From positions 1 to 57,491 of the forward strand of contig CALMJS010000011.1 in the NCBI GenBank assembly GCA_937864535.1: 57,491 nt of DNA, written 5' to 3'. How positions within the stretch are numbered: the first letter of the stretch is position 1; every line of letters starts with the position of its first letter. Origin of the DNA: an uncultured Paracoccaceae bacterium (GTDB lineage Bacteria; Pseudomonadota; Alphaproteobacteria; Rhodobacterales; Rhodobacteraceae). Positions 26,497 through 34,799 of the stretch are shown in pieces. Made by a program: the position numbers and the translations under genes. The notes beneath the pieces are model-generated. The model saw only the letters and a program-made list of their open reading frames with translations, ran no database searches and was not told the DNA's origin.

Positions 26497-27593
26497 CCAT
26501 GGGTGCTGACAAGATTCAGGTTCTAATTGTCGACGACTCGGCCTCGGCCAGGGCGATGCTCCGACATATGATCGAAACCGACCCGCAGATTGTCGTGCAG
26601 AATACCGCCAGCGATGCGTTTATTGCGGTGGACCGGATGAAGCGGCAATTGCCGGATGTCATCCTGCTGGACCTCGAAATGCCGGGGATGAGCGGCCTTA
26701 CCTTTATCGAAAAGATCATGGCCCAAAAGCCGATCCCGATCGTGGTCTGTTCCAGCCATGCCCAGAAGGGGTCGGATGCGGCGCTCTCTGCCCTGCGCGC
26801 CGGCGCGCTAGAAGCCATTCTCAAACCCGCCATCACCGACCAGAGCCAGATTGCCCTCGCGACCCGCGACATTACCCACGCCATTCGCGCCGCCTTTGCC
26901 AGCTCCAAGAGCGCCAAGGCCTCGATGATGTACCGCGAGGAGAGCCGGGACGGAAAAAACAGTCCCGATGTGATCCTGCCCAAACCCGGTCCCAATACCG
27001 CAGCACCGCGAACCGAACCGATTGTCTGCATCGGCGCATCGACCGGCGGCACCGTCGCCCTCGAAAAACTCCTGACCGCCCTGCCCGCAGACTGTCCGCC
27101 CATCCTGATCGTTCAGCATATGCCCCCCGATTTCACCGCCGGGTTCGCGCGCCGTCTGAATAGCGTCTGCACGATCGAGGTTGTCGAGGCGACCAACCAG
27201 CTGCGGCTCTCGCGAGGTACGGCCGTCATCGCCAAGGGGGGCTCCCATCTCCTGCTGAGGCGGATGACCAATATGTACACGACCTCGGTCGTGGATGGCC
27301 CCTATGTGCAACGCCACAATCCATCGGTCGATGTCCTGTTCCGGTCCGCGGCCAATGCGGCCTGTCAGAATGCCATGGGCATCCTATTGACCGGGATGGG
27401 GGATGACGGTGCCTTGGGGCTGCTGGAAATGCGGCAGACCGGCGCGAATACCATCGCGCAGGACGAGGCCAGCAGCGTCGTTTTCGGGATGCCAAGGGTT
27501 GCCATCGAAAAAGGCGCCGCTGGCCGCGTTCTCCCGCTTTCTCAAATGGCCGCCGCGATCATGCAATTCGACCGGCAATACAGGGGGCAATAA
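26493..27593 (+). CDS. cheB: Chemotaxis methylesterase/glutamine deamidase CheB
   Basis: 366 aa. The receiver domain has Asp14/Asp15 and phospho-Asp60 in VILLDLEMPGMSGL. After a linker of about 45 residues comes the esterase domain, with catalytic Ser in CIGASTGGTVALE, His in LIVQHMPPDFTAGFA and Asp in ILLTGMGDDGALGL. It removes methyl groups from receptors when phosphorylated by CheA. Full length and intact. Start overlaps the cheR stop by 4 nt. Confidence 0.96.
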   Translation: MTMGADKIQVLIVDDSASARAMLRHMIETDPQIVVQNTASDAFIAVDRMKRQLPDVILLDLEMPGMSGLTFIEKIMAQKPIPIVVCSSHAQKGSDAALSALRAGALEAILKPAITDQSQIALATRDITHAIRAAFASSKSAKASMMYREESRDGKNSPDVILPKPGPNTAAPRTEPIVCIGASTGGTVALEKLLTALPADCPPILIVQHMPPDFTAGFARRLNSVCTIEVVEATNQLRLSRGTAVIAKGGSHLLLRRMTNMYTTSVVDGPYVQRHNPSVDVLFRSAANAACQNAMGILLTGMGDDGALGLLEMRQTGANTIAQDEASSVVFGMPRVAIEKGAAGRVLPLSQMAAAIMQFDRQYRGQ

Positions 27594-27596
27594 ATC

Positions 27597-29306
27597 ATGA
27601 CCGCCTTGGCATTTTCGACTGTTCGTCAAGACCAGTGGCAGCCCGACAGTGCTGCGCAGTTCAGGGCTGGAACCACCAAGATCGAGAGCTGCTTTCTCTC
27701 CAGCAGCGATCAGTTGGCAAGGGCGTTGGCGAGCACGGGCAATCTCAGTCAGGGCCTCGACCAGCTCAAGGCCGTCGGTGGGTCTCAGGCGCTGGAACAG
27801 CTGGGTAGAACGCTGAACAAACTGGATATCCTCTCTGAAAATCTGGGGAAATCGTTTGGCGGGCTGTCTGAAACCATGTGGCAGGTCATGGGCAAGACCA
27901 GCGAAGTCCGGCAAAGCGCCAAATCGATGGCCCAAATCATCGTGATGATCGAAAGCGGTGCCATTAATGCCCGCATCCTCGCCCGCTATCTGTCGCCCCC
28001 CTCACAGGCCGTCGATGCCTTTGTTCACCGTCTGGCGGAAATGTCGGCCGATGCGCAGCAGGTCCAGACCCGCATCAACGAGGCCCTGTCGGCGGTCACC
28101 AAGAACTCTGAACTGTTACGTCAATCCACGCTCGACCTTGGCCGCCAGATGGAGCGCGACATCGAACCCGTGCTCGACCATCTGGCGCAGGGCGTAGCCG
28201 GCCGCGTCAATCAGGCCAAAGCGAACAGTAGCCTGACCGAGGAAATGGCGCAGGTTTGGGATCGGATCAGTGCCTGCGTGGCGCATCTGTTGACCGACTT
28301 CCAGCAGGGAGATCTGATCCGCCAGCGCTGGGAACATGTCTCGACCATTCTCGATCTGGCGCGGTCGCAAAACGATCCGGCGCTGTTGCAGCTATGCCTG
28401 CTGATCGCACGGGCGCAATTGCACGCCAGCACCGACGACATGGGGGAGCTGATCAAGGGCAGCAGCCGTCGCAGCAAGAGCCTGTCGGAAGATGTGGAGG
28501 CCGCAATCCGACTGGCGCAGTTGCTCTATAATGTCCAGACAGGACAGGCTTCGGCAAACCTCGGAGAGCGGTTGTCCGAAGTGAATGCGACCCTCGGCGA
28601 TGCCGAGATCACCTATCAAAAGATCATTGCCCTTGCCGAGCAACTGGATCAGGCCTCTGACCGGATCGCTGCCGAAGAATCCTCGATCGCCAATACCGCG
28701 CATCATATCCGCCTGTCGGGCCTGAATGCCGCGATTGTCTGCGCGCGGCTTGGCGCTGCGGGTCGCGGACTGAGGGAATTGGCGATGTGGCTGCGCCGAC
28801 TGACCAACGATTGCGAGCAGGCCAGCGCGGCGATTCAGGCCGGAACAAAGGACGTGGTCGGCCACACCAACAATATGCAAACCGTGCAAGTCGCCGAGGT
28901 GGCGTCCCAGTTTATCGAGCTCGCCCCTCTGATCCAGAGCCTTGTCGCCTCCGTTGCGACCTATGACCAGAGCATGGGCAAGGTGGCAGGCATGCTGGCA
29001 GAGGTGCGCCGCGACGTCACCGGGTCGATGACCTCTTGCCAATCAGGGATCGAACAGTTCCAGACGGTTCAGGCGCTCGCGCTCGCGCTCTTGACCGACC
29101 TGACCCGTGAAACGGGTATGGACGCGAACCACAAGGGCGCGATCAGCGACAGTTGGTCGGGCGTTCTGGACAAGATACGCGGCATCTACACCATCGAAAC
29201 CGAACGCAGCATCCACGACGCCGTTCTGGCCGGTGATCCGGCTGCCTATCGGGCCAAGGCGATGGAGCAGATCAAGGCACAGGATCTGGACGACATATTT
29301 TTCTAG
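27597..29306 (+). CDS. Receptor-fold cytoplasmic protein with CheZ-like features (candidate CheY phosphatase)
   Basis: 569 aa, almost wholly helical, with no membrane segment and no signal peptide. Residues about 365-400 resemble a degraded chemoreceptor tip: SGLNAAIVCARLGAAGRGL (N377 at its centre) aligns with [20 protein letters not shown] of the neighbouring receptor but has lost the key Glu residues. Residues 239-243, inside DFQQGDLIRQRWEHV, give D-x3-Q, the spacing of the catalytic Asp/Gln of CheZ-type phosphatases. The last residues, AQDLDDIFF, resemble the acidic C-terminal CheY-binding tail of CheZ (QDxVDDLLxxLGF type). The cluster has no cheZ, cheC, cheX or cheD. I infer a receptor-derived CheY-binding protein, possibly a phosphatase; it could instead be a receptor-like scaffold. 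It starts 3 nt after the cheB stop and ends the operon. Confidence 0.6.
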   Translation: MTALAFSTVRQDQWQPDSAAQFRAGTTKIESCFLSSSDQLARALASTGNLSQGLDQLKAVGGSQALEQLGRTLNKLDILSENLGKSFGGLSETMWQVMGKTSEVRQSAKSMAQIIVMIESGAINARILARYLSPPSQAVDAFVHRLAEMSADAQQVQTRINEALSAVTKNSELLRQSTLDLGRQMERDIEPVLDHLAQGVAGRVNQAKANSSLTEEMAQVWDRISACVAHLLTDFQQGDLIRQRWEHVSTILDLARSQNDPALLQLCLLIARAQLHASTDDMGELIKGSSRRSKSLSEDVEAAIRLAQLLYNVQTGQASANLGERLSEVNATLGDAEITYQKIIALAEQLDQASDRIAAEESSIANTAHHIRLSGLNAAIVCARLGAAGRGLRELAMWLRRLTNDCEQASAAIQAGTKDVVGHTNNMQTVQVAEVASQFIELAPLIQSLVASVATYDQSMGKVAGMLAEVRRDVTGSMTSCQSGIEQFQTVQALALALLTDLTRETGMDANHKGAISDSWSGVLDKIRGIYTIETERSIHDAVLAGDPAAYRAKAMEQIKAQDLDDIFF

Positions 29307-29332
29307 AGAGGCCAAAGGAACTCTGGCCTCTC
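29306..29332. terminator. Hairpin between converging operons
   Basis: GAGAGGCCA pairs perfectly with TGGCCTCTC around a 9-nt loop, immediately after the stop of the last chemosensory gene (29306) and before the stop of the leftward dehydrogenase gene. No T-tract on the plus strand, so termination may be partial. Confidence 0.6.
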
Positions 29333-29342
29333 CGGGATTGGC

Positions 29343-30497
29343 TTACATGCAGTCCGCAAACAGGGCGCGGGTGTTTTCCTGCGTCATCTCGATCGGGTTG
29401 CCACCGCAGGACGGGTCCTCCAGCGCCATTTCGGTCAGCATGTCGAGGTCCTCGGCCTTAACGCCCATTGCCGTCAGGTTTTTCGGGATATTCAGTTCCT
29501 CGCGCAGGGCCAGAACCGCAGCCTTGAACCCGTCGAAACCGCCTGCGATACCCAGATAGGCCGCCGCCTTTTCGATGCGGTCTTCGATAGCGGACCGGTT
29601 GTAGTCCAGCACCATCGGCATCACACAGGCGTTCGTTGTGCCGTGGTGGGTGCCATAAACCGCGCCGACGGGATGCGAAAGCGAGTGGATCGCGCCAAGG
29701 CCCTTCTGGAACGCAACGGCGCCCATGGCCGCGGCGCTCATCATATGCGCACGAGCCTGAAGGTTCGTCGGCTCGCGGTAGGCCACGGGCAGGTTTTCGA
29801 ACACCAGACGCATGCCCTCTAGCGCGATGCCCTGCGACATCGGGTGGTAGAAGGGCGAGCAATAGGCCTCGAGGCAATGCGCCAGAGCATCCATCCCCGT
29901 CCCGGCAGTGATGAACGCCGGCATGCCCATCGTCAGTTCCGGATCGCAGAGCGTGACAGACGGCATCAGTTTCGGATGGAAAATGATCTTTTTCTTGTGG
30001 GTGACAGAGTTCGTCAGAACCCCTGCCCGCCCGACTTCGGATCCAGTACCGGCGGTGGTCGGAACCGCGATGATCGGCGCGATTTTCGACGCATCGGCGC
30101 GGGTGTACCAATCCCCGATGTCCTCGAGGTCCCAGACCGACAGATCGGCGCGCTGGTCGGCCATCAGGGCGATCATCTTGCCCAGATCGAGAGCCGAGCC
30201 GCCCCCAAAGCAGATCACGCCGTCATGGCCGCCCGCCTTGTAGACCGCGATACCGGCGGCCATATTGCCTTCGTTCGGGTTGGGATCGACCTCGGAGAAT
30301 ACCGCACGGCCAAGACCGCCCGCCTCCATCACGTCCAGCGCGGCGGCGGTGATCGGCAGCGCGGCCAGCGCCTTATCCGTCACCAACAGCGGCTTTTTCA
30401 GGCCGACGACCTTGCAGTGATCGGCCAGTTCCTTGATGCGGCCCGGACCGAATTTGATGGCGGTCGGGTAGTTCCAGTTCATGCTGGGGACGGTCAT
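29343..30497 (-). CDS. Iron-containing (type III) alcohol dehydrogenase
   Basis: A 384-aa NAD(P)-dependent dehydrogenase of the Fe-ADH superfamily. The nucleotide-binding region is FGGGSALDLGKMIALM. Metal ligands are expected in the block MDALAHCLEAYCSPFYHP and in the block SLSHPVGAVYGTHHGTTNAC (His residues). The start MTVPSMNWNYP is chosen by family alignment and overlaps the upstream aldehyde dehydrogenase by 4 nt. It is the last gene of the leftward catabolic operon and probably oxidises an alcohol to an aldehyde, or the reverse; the substrate is unknown. Confidence 0.93.
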   Translation of the reverse strand: MTVPSMNWNYPTAIKFGPGRIKELADHCKVVGLKKPLLVTDKALAALPITAAALDVMEAGGLGRAVFSEVDPNPNEGNMAAGIAVYKAGGHDGVICFGGGSALDLGKMIALMADQRADLSVWDLEDIGDWYTRADASKIAPIIAVPTTAGTGSEVGRAGVLTNSVTHKKKIIFHPKLMPSVTLCDPELTMGMPAFITAGTGMDALAHCLEAYCSPFYHPMSQGIALEGMRLVFENLPVAYREPTNLQARAHMMSAAAMGAVAFQKGLGAIHSLSHPVGAVYGTHHGTTNACVMPMVLDYNRSAIEDRIEKAAAYLGIAGGFDGFKAAVLALREELNIPKNLTAMGVKAEDLDMLTEMALEDPSCGGNPIEMTQENTRALFADCM

Positions 30498-31882
30498 TTC
30501 GTCACCTTTTTCAAATGGTAGGATTTGGGACGGGTTACAGAATAGAACCCGAGGACAGAGAGCGAGCCGCCGCGACCGGTGTCCTTGCAGCCGGTCCAGC
30601 ATAGGGCCGGATCAAGGTAATCGCAGCGGTTCATGAACACGGTGCCGGTTTCGATCTGCGCGCCGATCTCTGCCGCGCGGTCAGGGTTTGAGGTCCAGAG
30701 CGAACAGGTCAGACCATAGGGGCTGTCGTTCATCAGGGCGATGGCTTCGGCATCCGAGGACACCTTCATGATCCCGACAACGGGACCAAAGCTCTCTTCT
30801 TTCATAACGCGCATCGAATGGTCGACGTTCACGAGGATCTGCGGCGCGAGGTAGGCACCACCGTCATCGGCGGGGAAATTCGCCGGATCGATCAGCGGTT
30901 TGGCACCGGCGGCAATAGCCTCTGCCACCTGTTCGCGCACCACGGCGGCAAAGCGTTTGTTCGCCATCGGCCCGATCGTGCTATCGGCGTCGAACGGGTT
31001 GCCGAGCTTCAGCGCATTGACCCAAGCCACCGATTTTTCGACGAAAGCGTCATAGAGGCTCTCGTGTACATAGATGCGTTCGATCCCGCAGCAGCACTGG
31101 CCCGCGTTGAACATCGCGCCATCCATCAGGCTATCCACGGCGGCATCCAGATCGGCGTCGTCCATGACATAGCCCGGATCTTTGCCGCCCAGCTCCAGCC
31201 CCAGTCCGGTGAACGTGCCCGCTGCGGCGCGTTCGATGTTGGCGCCGCCACCCACCGATCCGGTAAAGTTGCTAAAGTTGAACGCGCGCTCCTGAATCAG
31301 CGCCTCGGTCACATCGTGGGTCAGATAGACGTTCTGGAACACATCCCCGGGGACACCAGCGGCGTGGAAGGCCTCGGCCAGACGTTCGCCGACCAGCATC
31401 GTCTGGGTCGCGTGTTTCAGGACGACCGTGTTGCCCGCGATCAGTGCCGGAACCAGCGTGTTGATCGTGGTCAGGTAGGGGTAGTTCCACGGCGCGATGA
31501 TGAACACGACGCCCACGGCCTCGCGGGCAATCTGGCGTTTGAAACGGTCGCTGTCCTCGACCACCATCGGGGCGAGGCTGTCAGCGGCAATTTCCGACAT
31601 ATAGGCGGTACGGTCGTTCACGCCGCCGAATTCGCCGCCGAACCGGGTCGGACGGCCCATCTGCCAGGCCAGTTCCTCGACCACTTGGTCCTTCATCTCG
31701 TTCAGCTTGGCGACGCCAGCCTGAACCAGCGCGATGCGCTCGGCCAGCGGACGCGCGGCCCAGTCCTTTTGCGCGGCCTTGGCGCGGGCGGCGGCGGCGC
31801 GTGCCTCGTCCAAGGTCAGGGCCGGACGCTCTGCCCAGACACGGCCGTCGACCGGCGAAATGCACTGGATCATCTTGGTCAT
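30494..31882 (-). CDS. Aldehyde dehydrogenase family protein
   Basis: A 462-aa NAD(P)-dependent enzyme oxidising an aldehyde to an acid. FIIAPWNYPYLTTINTLVPA and ANTVVLKHATQTMLVGERLA form the Rossmann site; general-base Glu is in GLELGGKDPGYV, and the catalytic Cys is in FNAGQCCCGIERIYVHE. The region following EESFGPVVGIMKV is standard. The start MTKMIQCISPVDG follows GGAAAGA; the frame extends 12 codons upstream without support. It pairs with the adjacent Fe-alcohol dehydrogenase for two-step alcohol-to-acid oxidation. Confidence 0.95.
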   Translation of the reverse strand: MTKMIQCISPVDGRVWAERPALTLDEARAAAARAKAAQKDWAARPLAERIALVQAGVAKLNEMKDQVVEELAWQMGRPTRFGGEFGGVNDRTAYMSEIAADSLAPMVVEDSDRFKRQIAREAVGVVFIIAPWNYPYLTTINTLVPALIAGNTVVLKHATQTMLVGERLAEAFHAAGVPGDVFQNVYLTHDVTEALIQERAFNFSNFTGSVGGGANIERAAAGTFTGLGLELGGKDPGYVMDDADLDAAVDSLMDGAMFNAGQCCCGIERIYVHESLYDAFVEKSVAWVNALKLGNPFDADSTIGPMANKRFAAVVREQVAEAIAAGAKPLIDPANFPADDGGAYLAPQILVNVDHSMRVMKEESFGPVVGIMKVSSDAEAIALMNDSPYGLTCSLWTSNPDRAAEIGAQIETGTVFMNRCDYLDPALCWTGCKDTGRGGSLSVLGFYSVTRPKSYHLKKVTK

Positions 31883-31889
31883 TCTTTCC

Positions 31890-32279
31890 TCACTTTGCCG
31901 GGGTTTCCGGCCTGTCATAGCTGGCGACCTCGATCAGGTTGCCGTCTGGATCGTTAAAATACACCGAGGTAATCGGCCCCAAGGCGCCGGTTTTCCCGAC
32001 CGGGCCTTCGACGATTGCAACACCATTGGCCGTTAGACTATCCCTCACTTGGGTAGGCGACCACTGCGTCACAAGACACAGATCCCCGCAGCCAATTGCC
32101 GCATGGTTCCGGGTCTCCTGCCCCAGCGTTTGCAGGTTGATCTTTTGCGAACCCACCTGCAACGCCCGCCGCCCTGCCCCGAAGGTCACGACCGGCAGCC
32201 CGAGGACCCGCGCATAAAAGGCGCAGGCCGCGTCGATGTCGCGCACGGTCAGAACCACATGGTCGATGGCGTCGATCAT
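31890..32279 (-). CDS. VOC-family (glyoxalase/dioxygenase fold) protein
   Basis: 129 aa, two beta-alpha-beta-beta-beta modules. MIDAIDHVVLTVRDIDAACA starts the first with metal-ligand His, and YFNDPDGNLIEVASYD ends the second with ligand Glu. It resembles small VOC proteins annotated as virulence-associated or lactoylglutathione-lyase-like. The substrate is unknown; in this operon it may act on an intermediate aldehyde or on a gamma-glutamyl adduct (inference). Two nt separate it from the ligase gene upstream. Confidence 0.88.
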   Translation of the reverse strand: MIDAIDHVVLTVRDIDAACAFYARVLGLPVVTFGAGRRALQVGSQKINLQTLGQETRNHAAIGCGDLCLVTQWSPTQVRDSLTANGVAIVEGPVGKTGALGPITSVYFNDPDGNLIEVASYDRPETPAK

Positions 32280-32281
32280 CC

Positions 32282-33646
32282 TCAGGCCCGTTCAAATCCC
32301 CGCGCACGGTCCCAATCGGTCACGACGCGCAGGCTCTCTTCGATCTCCCACTGGGCGGCGCGATGGTAATGGGCCACCACATCCGCCCCCATGGCAGCAG
32401 TCAACACAGCCGAATTACGCAAAAGCTCGGCAGCGGCAACCAGCGAATTGGGGATCGTCGCGACGTCACCGGCCTGATAGAGATCGCCATTGATCGCCGG
32501 AGGCAGCTCTAGCCCCTGTTCAATGCCGTCCAGACCCGCCGCCAGCAACGCCGCGCAGGCCAGATAGGGGTTCAGGTCAGCGCCGCCAATGCGGCATTCG
32601 ACGCGCACGCCCTTGGTATCTTCGCCGCAGACGCGGAACCCGGCAGTGCGGTTATCCAGCGACCAGACGGCCTTGGTCGGGGCGAACATGCCGACGCAGA
32701 ACCGTTTGTAGCTGTTCACATAGGGCGCGAGGAAGTAGCTCAGATCGCGGGCATGGGCCAATTGCCCTGCCAGATACTGCTGCATCAGTTTCGACATGCC
32801 ATGCGGCGCGGCAGGATCATAGAACGCGTTGGCGCCATCCTTCCACAGGGATTGATGCACATGCGACGATGACCCGGCGCGGCGATGGTCATATTTGGCC
32901 ATAAAGGTCACGGATTTCCCGTGCGCTTGGGCGATTTCCTTGACGCCCAGCTTAATAATCGAATGCATATCTGCGGTATCGAGGGCGTCCGAGTATTTCG
33001 CGTTGACCTCTTCTTGGCCCGCCTCGGCCTCGCCCTTGGAACATTCGATCGGAATCCCGGCAGCGTAGAGCCCGTTGCGAATGTCGCGCATGACGGGCTC
33101 GTCGCGCGAAGAGCCGAAAATATTGTAGTCGACGTTATAGCGCGCCACCGGCGTGGGATCGGGATAGCCAGCGTCGAACAACTCGGGAAAGCTCTCTTCG
33201 AACAGGTAAAATTCCAGCTCGGTCGCCATCACCGGCTCGAACCCCATCGCGCGGGCCCGCTCGACCTGCCGTTTGAGGACCGAGCGCGGCGCATGCGGCA
33301 CCAAGTCGTGCGTGTGGTGATCCAGCACATCGCACATCACCAATGCGGTCCCCGGCGACCAAGGGATCAGGCGCAGCGTGTCCAGAACCGGCTTCATCAC
33401 ATAGTCACCATAACCGCGCGACCAACTGGAGGCGGCATAGCCAGAGACGGTGACCATCTCCATGTCCGTCGCCAGCAGATAGTTGCAGCAATGGGTTTCC
33501 TCATAGGCGCTATCGACGAAATGACGCGCGTGGAACCGCTTGCCCTGCAATCGTCCCTGCATGTCGCAGATGCAGGCGATCACGGTGTCGATCTCTCCGC
33601 TATCGACAGCAGATTTCAGGGCGTCAAAGGTCAGGTTGGCGGGCAT
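32282..33646 (-). CDS. Glutamine-synthetase-family gamma-glutamyl ligase
   Basis: A 454-aa GS-fold ligase of the gamma-glutamyl-amine branch (PuuA/GlnT/GMAS-like), not housekeeping GlnA: it lacks the adenylylation loop and opens with CICDMQGRLQGKRFHARHF. Metal and ATP motifs are present: ELEFYLFEE, GEAEAGQEEVNAKY, SSSHVHQSLW and ECRIGGADLNPYLACAALLA. It would join glutamate to an amine at ATP cost. Neighbours (two dehydrogenases, an amidohydrolase and a TRAP importer) suggest catabolism of an amine or amino alcohol through a gamma-glutamyl intermediate, as in putrescine or isopropylamine breakdown. Confidence 0.88.
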   Translation of the reverse strand: MPANLTFDALKSAVDSGEIDTVIACICDMQGRLQGKRFHARHFVDSAYEETHCCNYLLATDMEMVTVSGYAASSWSRGYGDYVMKPVLDTLRLIPWSPGTALVMCDVLDHHTHDLVPHAPRSVLKRQVERARAMGFEPVMATELEFYLFEESFPELFDAGYPDPTPVARYNVDYNIFGSSRDEPVMRDIRNGLYAAGIPIECSKGEAEAGQEEVNAKYSDALDTADMHSIIKLGVKEIAQAHGKSVTFMAKYDHRRAGSSSHVHQSLWKDGANAFYDPAAPHGMSKLMQQYLAGQLAHARDLSYFLAPYVNSYKRFCVGMFAPTKAVWSLDNRTAGFRVCGEDTKGVRVECRIGGADLNPYLACAALLAAGLDGIEQGLELPPAINGDLYQAGDVATIPNSLVAAAELLRNSAVLTAAMGADVVAHYHRAAQWEIEESLRVVTDWDRARGFERA

Positions 33647-33665
33647 GGTCTTCTCCTACGGAATA

Positions 33666-33689
33666 CCCCGCCCGACAGTCCGGGCGGGG
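33666..33689 (-). terminator. Intercistronic hairpin between dctP and the ligase gene
   Basis: CCCCGCCCG pairs with CGGGCGGGG around ACAGTC: a 9-bp G+C stem directly after the dctP stop. No T-tract follows, so it more likely stabilises the highly needed binding-protein mRNA or partly attenuates the downstream genes than terminates. Confidence 0.7.
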
Positions 33690-33706
33690 ATCGTGTCATT
33701 CAGGCC

Positions 33707-34744
33707 TTAGCCGCGATAGGGCGCGCCGGCCTTCACCATGGTGTCGTTATAGCGGCGGAAGATATCGACGACCTTGGCCTTCAACTCGCTCTCGGCGGCG
33801 ATTTCGTCCCAGAACTTCTGGGCCGCAGCTTCGAGCGTGGCATAGTCTTCGGCCGGCAGGCTGGTCAGGGTCATATCGGGGCCTTCGACGCGCAGCTTGG
33901 CCTCGCCTGCCCAGTACCACCACTGGCGGCGATAGTGCGACTGATCGAAACAGGTCTGCATCAACTGCTGAAGATGGGCCGGGACTTCATCCCATTTACC
34001 CATGTTGGCAAAGAAGTGGCCGATCCATGCGCCCGAAATGTTGTTGGTCAGGAAGTACGGCGCAACCTTGGCCCAGCCCGAGGTGTAATCTTCGGTGATA
34101 CCGGACCACGCCAGACCGTCCAATTCGCCGGTTTGCAGCGCGACTTCGACGTCTTCCCACGGCACAGTAACCGGGATCACGCCGAACTGAGCGAGGAAAC
34201 GGCCCGCCGTCGGGAAGGTAAACACCCGCTTGCCGTTGAGGTCAGCGAGGCTGTTGACCGGCTCTTTCATGTTGAAATGGCAGGGGTCCCACGATCCGGC
34301 CGAGATGTGTTTGATCCCGACCTTGGCGTATTCCTCTTCCCAGATTTCCTTGAGGCCCCAGCTGTTGAACAGCGCAGGGACGTCAAGCGAGTAGCGCAGG
34401 CCGAAGGGGAAATAGCCGCCGAACACGGTCACTTCGGTCGGCGAGGCCATAGAATCGTCGTCCGATTGCACGGCGTCGATTGTGCCGCCCTGCATGGCGC
34501 GGAACAGCTCGGACGTCGGCACCAACTGGTCAGCGGTGTAGAGTTCGATCTCCATCTGGCCATTGGCGATGGTGTTAAAGGCGTCGATGGCGGGCTTGAC
34601 CACCTCTTCGGCCAGCGCGGGACCGGCATAGGTCTGCAGACGCCATTTGATCGTCGACTGTGCCCGCGCCGGGGCAGCCAGACCAGCAGCAGCGGCCGCA
34701 CCAACGGCCCCTGTGGTTAGAAACTTGCGGCGTGTCGTCGTCAT
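33707..34744 (-). CDS. dctP: TRAP transporter solute-binding protein (DctP family)
   Basis: 345 aa. A twin-arginine leader, MTTTRRKFLTTGAVGAAAAA with an AxA site near residue 28, directs export by Tat. The mature part has KRVFTFPTAGRFLAQFG, in which the Arg is the usual carboxylate-binding residue of DctP-type proteins, and LDGLAWSGITEDY. It delivers an organic anion to the DctQM permease. The ligand cannot be read from sequence. A small CCCCGtttCGGGG hairpin lies in the 55-nt gap to dctM. Confidence 0.93.
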   Translation of the reverse strand: MTTTRRKFLTTGAVGAAAAAGLAAPARAQSTIKWRLQTYAGPALAEEVVKPAIDAFNTIANGQMEIELYTADQLVPTSELFRAMQGGTIDAVQSDDDSMASPTEVTVFGGYFPFGLRYSLDVPALFNSWGLKEIWEEEYAKVGIKHISAGSWDPCHFNMKEPVNSLADLNGKRVFTFPTAGRFLAQFGVIPVTVPWEDVEVALQTGELDGLAWSGITEDYTSGWAKVAPYFLTNNISGAWIGHFFANMGKWDEVPAHLQQLMQTCFDQSHYRRQWWYWAGEAKLRVEGPDMTLTSLPAEDYATLEAAAQKFWDEIAAESELKAKVVDIFRRYNDTMVKAGAPYRG

Positions 34745-34799
34745 GTTTGTTCTCCTAGTTGGGGTGAATGCCCCGTTTCGGGGTCGTTATGAATTGCGG

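Noticed and set aside
32885-34720. 611-codon open frame opposite the ligase and dctP genes
   Set aside because: Spans two well-supported genes on the other strand and has no family features.
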